Positions 29,538 through 41,500 of a stretch of DNA of 64,000 nucleotides are shown here, piece by piece (positions within the stretch are counted from its first letter, which is position 1; each line of letters begins with the position of its first letter). The DNA lies in the NCBI GenBank assembly GCA_032191485.1, contig JAVDOI010000007.1, positions 6,768,392 through 6,832,391 of the forward strand, given 5' to 3'. The DNA is from Leptoclinus maculatus. Taxonomy: Eukaryota > Chordata > Actinopteri > Perciformes > Stichaeidae. The notes under the pieces were generated by a model. That model made no database searches and had not been told where the DNA came from. It saw only the letters and a list, made by a program, of their open reading frames with translations. Both the position numbers and the translations under genes were made by a program.

Positions 29538-32500
29538 TTCCATGGATAGAACAAAGAGGCTCAGATGCTGGTTGGATGGGGAGTGGGAGCTAGAAAGAAG
29601 ATGACAGAGAGTTAGAGGGAGAGGAGAGGAAGTGGATGGCATAATAATCTTTGTTAGCGTTTAATGAGGCAGCTCTGCCTTCCAGCGTTTTATTGAAGCA
29701 GCTAGTCACATCGTTTGGAGCCATCTGTCCAGCCATTCGGCGTGCTTGTTGATGGGATGTTGGCACGGGCTCACAGACTACCTGGGTGAAGCGGGCACAC
29801 TCATTTGTCCTCTGAATAGGTTCTGTCAGGGCAGCAGAGCACCGGGAGTAAGCATGAAATGAGATAATCAACTTTGTTTTCCCATAGCTAAATCTGTCAT
29901 GATGGAATCCAAGAAAATGTGATGGACGTCTTTGTAGGGTGAACCCCAATTCGACAAAAGTGACACTTTGTGTGTCAAATTGATTGACAGCATTCAGTGA
30001 AACAGGGTTGAAACATTTTAAAACTTCAGTTCTTTGTGGCAAAATATCATCGCTTTCACAGTCTAGATGAAAAAAAAAAGAACCGGGTAGAAAGTACACT
30101 GTTATCTATATTGATTCGTCCCATTTGCCGAGCTCCCCGCTGACAGCGGTATTGATCTCCGTGGAATAAAAGAAGCTGCCCGTGGATCATCACCTTCAAA
30201 AACCAAGAAAAGCAGCTTTCCATATATAGCCTCTTCTCGTGTACAACACAGTCTTTGAGGAGTGATCAGTTTGCATCGTGTCAGTCAATAGTCTAATCTA
30301 TTGAGCCAGAGGGGGGGAAGGAAGAGAGTCACTGGTAAAGGCTCATGTTTGGATCAATACCGGGCCAAAACCGAGCCATGCTGGGATCTGTTTGACACTG
30401 TGACCACATCTGTGCAGATGTTTTTTGTATTTTTTTGCATGTCAGCGATACTGAAATGCGCCCCTTTGTGGTATGTTGCGATGACATAGGTTTATGGCTC
30501 TGCGTGTCTCCCAGGTAATGGCTACATCGAGGGGAAGGAGCTGGAGAGCTTCTTCAGGGAGTTGGAGATGGCCCGGAGAGGAGCAGGGGTGGTGAGTTCA
30601 AGGAGTAGAGATTAAACACACGCACACATACTGGCCACTCAGGTTTCACTTGTACTGAGTGCAAATGTTTTCCAGGACCCTTCAAACCCCACATTCAGAG
30701 AAAAGATGAAGGAGTTCATGCAGAAGTTCGACAAGAACAAAGACGGACGAATTGAGATGTCAGAGGTAAGGCCTGGAAGGTGCTTTCTTTTTTATGCTTT
30801 GAAATCTGTAGTTTTCATTAAAGGAGTAGATTAACATTTTGGGAAAAATGTCCTTTTGCAGAGAATTTAATTTTTTTTGTCAGTGTGTCATAGTACATTA
30901 TTAGAACAGATGAAAGTACCTATTATTGATGTGAATTAGATTTGATGCCACTTCCATTTGTGTAGCCAGCAGCCGGCTAGCTTAGCTTAGCATAGGGACT
31001 GAAAACAGGGGAAAACTGCTTGTCTGCTTTCTATGGAGGGAGAGGAAAAGTTGTAAAAAGAAAAAGCTCAGATAATTCACAGAGCCGAAGCAATACAGTG
31101 CAAGGCTTGGTCAATACTCCGATCGATTGCATAAATACAGTCTTTATGATGGTCTCAACGGAGCGTCAGTTTGGCATATTGCTTTCCTTCGATTTTACCA
31201 TTTTCGGATCGTGATTTGAAAGAGATGCAAGAAGAAGGCTCTTCTGCAATATCAATAATCCACCGGCAGCATGGAACATCTGAGAATGACTTTAAGGTTC
31301 AGTTGTTGGGGGTAAAAATCAGGGGCAAAGGCTTTGTCTGAACCCAAAACTTGATTCCTAAATAAATTCTTACTTAGGCACAGCCCGGGTTCTCTATTAT
31401 TTATGTCCGAGTTGGCCATTTGAGGCTTTGCAGACAAAAAGCTCCCCGGTCTCCATCTCTTCTCTCCCAGCACATCAACCCCACCATCTTGTGTTCTCAC
31501 CACTCCCATTTTCCTGTCATTTCTCTCTCTAGCTGGCCCAGATTCTCCCAACAGAAGAGAACTTCCTGCTCTGCTTCAGAGAGTTTGTGAGCTCCAGTGC
31601 TGAGTTTATGGCGGTAAGAGAGTGTCTCTGAGTGTGTGTGGACGGGCCGGTATATATTTTTTTGTTCCCTCTCGCCGAACTCTGTCATTTGAACGGTTCT
31701 TTGCAATGCTTTTTTTACAAAGGCTTTTTGTTCACTTAGAAATGCCATTAGTCAGGACACATAGGCTGTATTTGTTTCTCCAAAGATTCATGTGAATGTC
31801 CCTGCTGGTGTATGCAGAGGAGCTTTGGGTTGTTATGGGTAGCCGTAGAGGTTTTGCAGAGGAGCTGATGTTCACAACTCCCACATCTCAACGTGCAGTG
31901 TGAACATCAATCATGATTGATTCAATTCATCTCAGGAGAAACAGAAAGGAACCAAAAACATGTCAACTTCATGCCTTAAATCTGTAAATGTAGAAGATAA
32001 ACAGCTACGGGAATGTTTCTGATTGAACGCAAGGCATATTTGCCTGGAGATCAAGGCCTAAAATCAACACTGGTGATCACTAATCGCTTTCGGTGCCCAT
32101 TCGGGGCACAGCCGTGCAGATTGCTTGGCCCCCAGAAGGGCTGCTTTCCGCATTCTCAAGAAGCATTCTCATTGCTCTTTGACTCCACAGAACTGAAGAA
32201 GAGTTCTGTTGTAACATTTGTAAATCCAGCATCCGGTAGCAAAAGTGAACTGTAGTCAATGAGTTGCGGACGACATGCCTGACTCAGTCCGTAGAGCCCT
32301 GAAGCCCCGCCCCTGCTGCTGCAAATAGCACTGTTTATTTGTTTATTCAAAACATAATATTTAATATTGAATGTTTCCCGTGTCCAAATTGCACCAAATT
32401 TGGCACCAGCCACCGGCCACGTGTGCAGCGGATCAGATGAGCGGTTCTTAAGATATGCGAAGGACACACACACACATAAACACATATGGACAGAAATTCC

Positions 32501-35500
32501 TTGCTTTTATAGTTGAGATGTGATACTAGATACTTAATAACATAGAAAACAATAGATACTAGATACTTAGTAACATAGAAAACAATAGATACTAGATACT
32601 TAGTAACATAGAAAACAATAGATACTAGATACTTAGTAACATAGAAAACAATAGATACTAGATACTTAATAACATAGAAAACAATAAATACTAGATACTT
32701 AGTAACATAGAAAACAATAGATACTAGATACTTAATAACATAGAAAACACTATATACTAGATACTTAGTAACATAGAAAACAATAGATACTAGATACTTA
32801 GTAACATAGAAAACAATAGATACTAGATACTTAGTAACATAGAAAACACTATATACTAGATACTTAGTAACATAGAAAACAATAGATACTAGATACTTAA
32901 TAACATAGAAAACAATAGATACTAGATACTTAATAACATAGAAAACAATAGATACTAGATACTTAATAACATAGAAAACACTATATACTAGATACTTAGT
33001 AACATAGAAAACAATAGATACTAGATACTAAATAACATAGAAAACAATAGATACTAGATACTTAGTAACATAGAAAACAATAGATACTAGATACTTAATA
33101 ACATAGAAAACAATAGATACTTAATAACAAGAAAACAATAAAGACCACTGGAAACTAGCCCAGTAGAAAGTTTTCAAGTGGTTTATACAGACACATTTTA
33201 ACATTTGTTGATAACAAGTATTCGTATAACGTCTTCGTCAAATTGAAATGTGTCACCAACAAAACATTGAGAGTTAGAAAAGTGCCAAAATCAATTCAGC
33301 TAACGAGCATTCAGAGATTAGCTTCACACAAAGCTAATCGTATGTGAGTTATCAGCAAGACATCACAGAAAACAAGACTTTTCAGTGCTGTTAGTCTATT
33401 ACAGCCAAGTTGTATGTTTAAGAAACCATTTATATATGAAGAGTTCAAAGTACGGTTTGGTGCAGCTGAATTATGAATTATGAATGATTGTTGGAGTAAC
33501 AAAAAGCCCTCAGCAGAGCAAGGCGTGTGTTAAAATGTACTGAAATAAGGAAATCGTTTATTCCACAAAAATACCTATAGAAGATAAGAAAATGGCAGAT
33601 TTCATGTACGATATGCCGCAATGAAAGAACGGAGCCAATTAGAAACCAATTACATGTCGGGAAGAGGCTGTCCCTGTCTCCTGTGTCATACTGAAAAGGA
33701 ATAATGAAAGGAGAGATGGAGGATGAATGAAGGGGAAGGTGTGGAGAGAGAAGGATACAAAGGGTGAACAAGAGAACGCAGGAACAGAGAGGACGTAAAT
33801 GAAATGTCGATTGGGAAGTTGAGAGCCAGAGTTTGAGAGCATAAAACAAGAGAGGGGGATTAATCAGTCTTTGTTGAAGGGTGCAGGGAGGAGGAAGTGG
33901 GCAGAGAGGTTTTTAAAGGGTTAGAATGAGGAAGCAGAGCCTTCTATTTTCAGAGTCATATATAATGGATAACACCACTGTAACTCCTCTTTGCCGAGCC
34001 CAGAGGAGGAGCAGAGCGGCGGGAGAAGGAGAAGGAGAAGGGAGGAAGGCCATCCATCTTTGATAAGGAGCCCTTCTTTGGACAGGGACAGCTGCTAGAT
34101 TAAAACATTCATTAAAATGACTTTCTCTCCCTCCCTCATTTCTCCCTCTGTCTCTGGCTGCCCTCTGCTCTGTATGCGGGCGGATTGGGATTGTATTGAA
34201 GACCGTGTGATTACAGTGACGGCCCGAGCTTCTGCGGTCATCCCCCATGGAACCATTTCTGCTCTGCACCAGAGAAAAATCAAACTCTTAGCGCAGTTAA
34301 AGAGCAAGCCGGGGGTTCGGCCGGAGGGAGGATTTATGTGCGTGGAGGGGGGGGGGGGAGGGGGGGGGGGGGGGGGAGAGACGTGTAAATGTCTTTGCGC
34401 TTTGTACATCAGCGCTGAAAAACTGCTTTCAATTCAATATGTCTTTTGTTTTGGTGATTTCTTGCAGGCATGGCGGCGATATGATACAGATCGCAGCGGC
34501 TACATTGAAGCAAATGAATTGAAGGTTTGTTATGACTCAGTGTGACATATTGCATACCTGATATACCTGATTATATATATATATATCTTCATCTGCATCC
34601 CAAGCCACTACAACAAATACCTGTTATCTATTCATCTATTTACTTTGTCATACTTATTTCTCATTTTATTGTTGTTTTTTTACCCCCCCTTCCCGCTCCA
34701 CACACACATTCAAATACACATTCAAATGCTTACTGGCAGAGCACCCAACCTAAACTGTAGCTACTTAAAGCATATTCCCTGTCTTTTATTGTGTCTTTTA
34801 CTTATTTTATTTACATATCTACATATATTAATACCACTGTAATAGTCATGTAATAGTCATATGTTCTGTTTTTGTGTTTACCTGGATGTATTTCCCATAA
34901 TTAAATTAATTTTGACTGTCAAAGTGTAGATGCAATGTTTTCTATTTATCCCCTCCTATATTGTTGTGCACCAATAAAAGAAAGAAAAGAAAGAGACAAA
35001 GATAATCCTGTTATGATTAGTAAATGCCCGATTATAAAAATGATTCTGAATCTGCTTGCTGAAAGGAATAGTTAGGAAAAAAAAGTAGGAAATATGCTTA
35101 TCCGCTCTCTTCTAAAACGTCCACAGTTAATCAACATTTTTAAATATTCGTTGCTGATTTTCAGTGTGAATTCACATTTCTCTTTTAAAAATCATGTGAG
35201 CACACGGGTCAGTAAAGCCAGACAGCAGATTTGGCCCAGGAGAATTAAGTGGCTGCTGAACAGGAAATCCCCCAATGACCATGAGTGTTTTTTCCAGGTG
35301 AGGATTCACATTCAAAAAAAGCTTTTCAGGACGCAAAAAAACCCCAAAATGTTATTCACTTCAACAGCTCTACTGAAATGTTGTGTCAAATTATATAAAG
35401 GAGAGCGCTCCGCATGGGGGAGTTGAACGTTAATGGGGGAGTTGAACGTTAATGGGGTCAGCGACTACTCGTCAAGGGGATCACATTTCTTCCAGCTGGC

Positions 35501-38500
35501 CAGGTGCAGATGAGTTACTCAGGTGTGGCCTTTTGAAAGCTTTGAAATGGTGCAGATGAGATCGCAGGCAGGAGACATTGGTCTCAACTCATGACTGAGC
35601 GGACCAGGAAAATATCCGACTCAAATACTGAACAAGTGATGTGAGATAATGGCTGCTACATTTACTGTACCTAAAGGCTGTAGTTACTATTTCCTTTGTA
35701 GATTAGGATGTTTAATAGAAAACACAAGATCAGTTAATAAAATAACAATTATATATTTTTTCTGTCTCCATCCTTTCTCCATCATGTTCTTTCCTACCCT
35801 CCTCCTTTCCTCTACGCTGTCTTTCATTATTTGAACCTGTCTTTGTATTTTCCTTCTTCGTTCCTTCCTTTTCGTCCTTCATCAACTAATTCTTCTTTTT
35901 CAATGGGGACCCTGTAATGCCATACTTCTGCATGTTCTTCCACATTTCTGTTTTTATTCTTTAATCTACGTGTGTCTCTGTCCTCAGGGCTTTCTGTCTG
36001 ACCTGCTGGAGAAGGCTAACAGACACTACGATGACAAGAAGCTCCAGGAGTACACACAGACCATAGTAAGACTCACACTCACACACACACACACACACGA
36101 GGAATCCCAGATGCAGAAGTGTAATTGTCCAGTTATTCCCATTCTGTTGGGCTAAACTTCATGCTCAGTAAACTGTTCAACTTTAAACCTAAAAAGTTGC
36201 ACTGATTTCTCCGCTGAGAAAGCTTTGAAAGGATTCTAGAGGGATAAAGAATAAGAAAGTTGTCTCAGGGTTATTGTCCAGCTCACATCGGCCCCCCCAT
36301 CGGCAGCTGCTCCTCCTTAACCAGCGGACAACTGAGGGCCATTTTCAGGCTCCTCGGTTTCCAACAATAGCTGAGTTATGCTAATTTGTTTTCCAACAAG
36401 TTGTCAAGTAGATTTTCTCCAGAGGTTAAAAACTCCAACAGTTCGCTTTCCACAGTTTGGCTTTACAAGAGGCTTCCAACTCGTGTCCAATTGCAAAGAG
36501 TCTAAAGCCTTTTTATACCTGACCTCGGCTCTGTTTCCATGGCATTTACTTTACTTGTTACTTTACTCTACTGATTGAGCAAGATACAAAATTAGATTTC
36601 TTTCCATATTGGTCACATATATTTGCTTTTGTTTAGACTTTTTATTTTTCTGTTATTTCATTTATAGTAGGCCTGTAGCTGCAATCGTGCAAACCAATAG
36701 TTGTCTTGTTTTCTGAGCTGTTAACATGTTTTGGATAAACTCACGCTAATACAACAAATGTGAAAATGCAGGAGAGATTAAGTAGACAGACGATGTCGAC
36801 TGTCCAACTTTTTCGTCTCCATGTCGATTCAAAATTGTACTTTGCAGTTATTTATGAGATGTGTCATACCATGTAATAACAAAACAGGTATCCAGTAGCA
36901 TGAATTCCTTTGACGTTCCCACATTGTTACCTTGTTGGACCTACATGTATGTATCAGTTTGCACTATAGTGGTTCATATATTGTATATATAAGAGGTGGA
37001 CGTAGTCACCGTGACGTCACTTATTGGTTTATGGTCATTTTGAAGCCTCGAGTTCGTCATTTTTGGCCGTTGCATCTTAATTTTTGGACCACTCCAGCTT
37101 GACTTTTTTGCAACCAGAAATGACATGAGAGGGTGGAGCCAAGTACAACTGAATGCTGAATAACAATTACATTTTTAGGCGACCAAAAAGGTTACAATCC
37201 ATGAACTGAAAACACACTGTGAAAGGGTTAAAGTTCTCAGACAAAAACACGGACAACTCCCAGTCAGGAGAATGGCGTGTTAGTGACCATTAATTCACAA
37301 GGTAGCTACGCCCTAAAGCATCCCCTGCTTTATCGTCTGTTCTATTCTAAATGGGGCCATAATTTACTAAGTGAAACTAGCGATTGAGACCATAAACTCT
37401 TGTTTACAATGTTTACTGAGGTAATAAATCTAGTGAGAAGTACAGTCATTTTCTCAAAGAGTTCTATAAAACTGGACTTCTTCAAGTCGCCCCTGATGGC
37501 CATTAGAAAGAATGCATGTTTACGGCACTTTCACAATCGCTTCACTTTCCAGAACCGGAGGTTGGCGCCTGCCAAAAACCACAAGTGAGGTACTGATTTT
37601 GCATCAGTGCCTCTCAAAGTAGTAAAAAAATAACTATAAATGTCTAAACTTAAATAAAAAGCAAACATCTCGGAAACAGCAATAAATCCTACTGAAACAC
37701 TGTGAGCCATAAGCAGTCTTTATGAAATGTATATCTCAAGTGTCCATCTGCCCGGAGGACCTCATAGGCCTATCGTGTTGGTGTCAGCGGCGCTGTGAGG
37801 CTGTGCGGCTGAGCGGCCGTGACCCATCATGTCCTGCAGGTTGTGGGTTTATAGCACAGATGTGCTAACATCTGCTTCTTCCTGGAAGCCCCAGAGCTGA
37901 CCTGACCTGATTTACCGAAGCAGTTTCCACAGCACACTCCTAGATACACTTTGTCATTGTTGTTTTCTATATGCCTCTATTATAGCCGCAGATGGTGAAA
38001 GATACCATCAAGGGAAAACAGCAAGTTGATCGATTTTTGCCAAATAATAATATATGCTGAATAATAAACAGTAGAATCACAGGCACCAATATCATTCAGG
38101 CCCAGCGGTAGTGAAATCATGGTCGGGATATCCTCTGCTAAATAGAAATCCTGTCGTGAAAATCAGAACCTGCAGCAAAGGTAAATGATGGGTCATTTGA
38201 ATTGACATGGCTGTCAGTTTAGCGTATGGGATGTATCCTGTAAAATGTGAAACATTCATAACAAATGGTTTGATCAATCTGCAGCTCTGTCTTCTTCTAT
38301 TGTGAGTAGCATATCACATCACTCAACGGAACTGCTGATAGAACCTTTTCACAAGACATTACAAATGGCAATTCTGTGTCAACAAATCGTCCACGTTTCA
38401 AAAATCTTTTGCAAAGCCCTTTGCATTCTTTCCTCCTAACTCACCCTCAAAAAAATGAGAACTTTTAGCTTTATTAAAAAAAGAAACCATTACAGGTCCT

Positions 38501-41500
38501 CTGTAAAAAAAAAAGTCAAGGATTTATAATAAAAGTACAAACTGTCCATTCAATTTCTCGGTCAATGAAATTCATGGGACCATATTTGCCTTCATCTTGA
38601 CAGCACATACCTATACAAAACTGTTCTTTCAGTTTCTCTCCTCTGTCCCTTTCTATCTCTGTCCTGCTTCCATTTTGTAGCTCAGGATGTTTGATCTGAA
38701 TGGAGATGGGAAGTTGGGTCTGTCAGAGATGGCAAGGTAATGTGCAATTTTACTTGCCTCTGTTCGCTATATAAATGTTAATACACATTGCCCGCTAATG
38801 TTCATTCACCGCCGATGGATTTGAATAATTTAACTAACTACCGTGTCCGCTAATGAAGTCCTTCTCTCCCCACAGGCTTCTCCCCGTTCAGGAGAATTTC
38901 TTACTCAAATTCCAGGTACGGAACAAACATGGGGCAGAAAGAAATGTTCATGCAAAACGAAATGGCTATACCCAATTAATCACTGGATAACTTGCTTTAG
39001 TGTAGCAGTGATTGAGTTTTTGTCTTGTCTTGTTTTGTTTTTTTTGCAGGATGTCAAGTTGACCACTGAGCAGTTCAATGCCATCTTCACATTCTATGAC
39101 AAGGTAGGTGACGTTTTTTGTCAAGGGAGCAATAAATACCCAGCCACCAAACACCAGAGGTGCGATCGTCTCTGAAAGGCTAAATTACAGCCACATAAGG
39201 CGGCTGTTTCAAAATCAAAGAATACATTCATTAATCGGAGCACTTTTTAAACACAGCACGAACAGAGCGCTAAATATTTCCATCAAAATCAGCAGGGGGA
39301 GGCGGCCTGCATGTCTCTGTCTGTGGATTGCTACAACAGGGGAGAGAGGGAATTAGGGCCAGAGGTTCATTTAACAACCACGAAAACCAAGCAGGCTAAA
39401 TCATAAAGCTCTCCTTTCTCTCTTTTTCTCCTTAATAATTTGAGGCACAGAAGCCCCTCCTCATCATTCAACACTTCCGTAATTGTTTTTTCCTGCCATG
39501 GAGCTAAGTTGAGCCAAACTGATATGGAAGTAACTAAATTCGTGTCCAAATCACAAAGAAATGACATGCCTGCACCATTCAGCACAGCACGTATAGATGC
39601 ACAGCCGCAGAAGTATAAATCAGGCGTAATAAACCGTGTTCTGCCTGCAGTACTACACAGAGGGGGCAAGAAATACAACTGAGCGGTTACAGAGCCCACT
39701 TAAAACCTCTTGTGATGCCGGACCCGAGCAGAAGTTCTCTGGGTGAAAATGGTTTGTTGATGGCAGAGGTCAGAGAAGAATGGCCAGACTGGTGCATTGT
39801 TTAAAACGTCCAACCTATTTCTTGTTGCTGACCTTTGCCATCCCTTTATGACCACAGTGTGAGTGGCTTATTTCCTCACACTCTTCTCATTACACACAGC
39901 TGAAGTCTGGCCCCACTTCTGTGTTAGTTTCTCTTTCACTAGCATTTTGGCATCGATGGTTTTAATCATCTGTCGTCATTAAAACTGGGAAATTCTGTCA
40001 TTCATGTATTCTGAGCGAAATGAGTTTGAATCGACAGGGATGAGAGCTAGCTTGAATAAGGGTGGTAGGTTTGTGTCTGCATAATAATGTACTGTATCTG
40101 AAAGCTAATATGCTAACATGGTGAGAGGATGTCGGGTGTCTACCGTATATTTACACTGTAAAAAGAAGAAGAAATTGCAACAGAGCTAGAAAGAAAATAG
40201 TCAGGACTCCTGAGTCAAGCTGTCTGGATGACTCAGCGCTGTTTGTTTTGGAGTTTCTTCTTTTGGTAAAATCATGAATGGGCAAATTCATTGTTTCGTA
40301 CCTAGGGCGCTCCCGAATCACCCAGGGAAATGAGTCGGGCTTGGCACACCTGTCCCTTTGTAAACAGCTCAGGGTGGTGGAGCAGTGGTTCAGTTAATGG
40401 GCTCATTTTCCACATTAGCAGTGGATCGGTGGGGAGGGACCACAAGGAGCATCATGAGACAAGAAAGACGGGAACAGAGCAGAGCTACAGGGGAGAGTTG
40501 ATCATCTGCTAAGTCATTTGTTCTTGTTTAGGATATCTTGTGAGTTTTTGTCAGCGTGAGCGACCTGCCATAATCTAGGTAGCTGTGAGAAGACTGACTC
40601 AATTTTTGAGGAAATAAACAACTCAGCTTGATGTGGCACAGCACTAGCGGCCCAGTTAACTTGGTTGTTAGCTCAGTTTTCATGTGCTAAAAGCTATCGT
40701 AGTTAGGGATATACAACATTTTAATTTAAATAATTTTTTACATAAATCTAGCCACTTCATGACACATTTATTGTCTTAAACATTCATTGTGTACGGCAAA
40801 TATGCATAATACAACCATCTGAGTATGTTCACAGTAAAGTAAAATCCAGCATGGATACTACAATTGCTTAACTTTTGAGGGATAAAAACATGCTGACTCT
40901 GTATTTGTAAAGTTCATCTTTTTTAATGGATGCAGTGTAATTGGCATTGTATCATTTTCTATTTGAACAAAATTGTGCCGTTTATTTAGCACTGTGCCAT
41001 ATTGCACTGCATTATTTCATAGTAAATAATGTAGAATATTTGCTGTTGAATTGAGAAGCATCAGTCTTTGTTTTAAGACAATTCTGAGTATCTTGAGATT
41101 CCAGTGGATGGTGAGAGGTTTGTTTTAGATTTGTGAGTGGGAACATGTCAAATTGTTTTGAATAAAAAAACTATTAGAGGAGAAAAATGTACTGTAAAAA
41201 TCCTAATAATTGGCACTTATATATATTCTATTCTATTCTATTTTTGGCTCTAACAATAAAACAATCTGACACTAATTTTCCAGAGCCAATAAAGTCCATG
41301 CGATATGGCTGAAAGCTCCAGAAAATAGCAAGTCAGTTGATGTGCTCATAGCTTTTTTCTTCTTCTTTCTATCAAAGAAGTATTTCCAAGGTCAACAATT
41401 AACCTTTTATTTTTGCCACTGTGTAGGCCTCAGTTAAGAGGCCAGGCCAAATCATAGCGGTGGGTGGGTGGTTGCGTGTCCATGTCCATGTCTCGGGTTG

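Noticed and set aside
29590..30099. 169-codon minus-strand frame in calb2 intron 1
   Set aside because: AT-balanced composition, no splice context, no family resemblance and no start context.
32522..33140. CRISPR-like regular repeat array
   Set aside because: The 33-bp units abut each other with no spacers, and the host is a vertebrate; it is a minisatellite.
34117..34545. 142-codon plus frame running into calb2 exon 5
   Set aside because: It contains the poly(G) tract as Gly codons and crosses the exon 5 acceptor; only 34468-34524 is coding.
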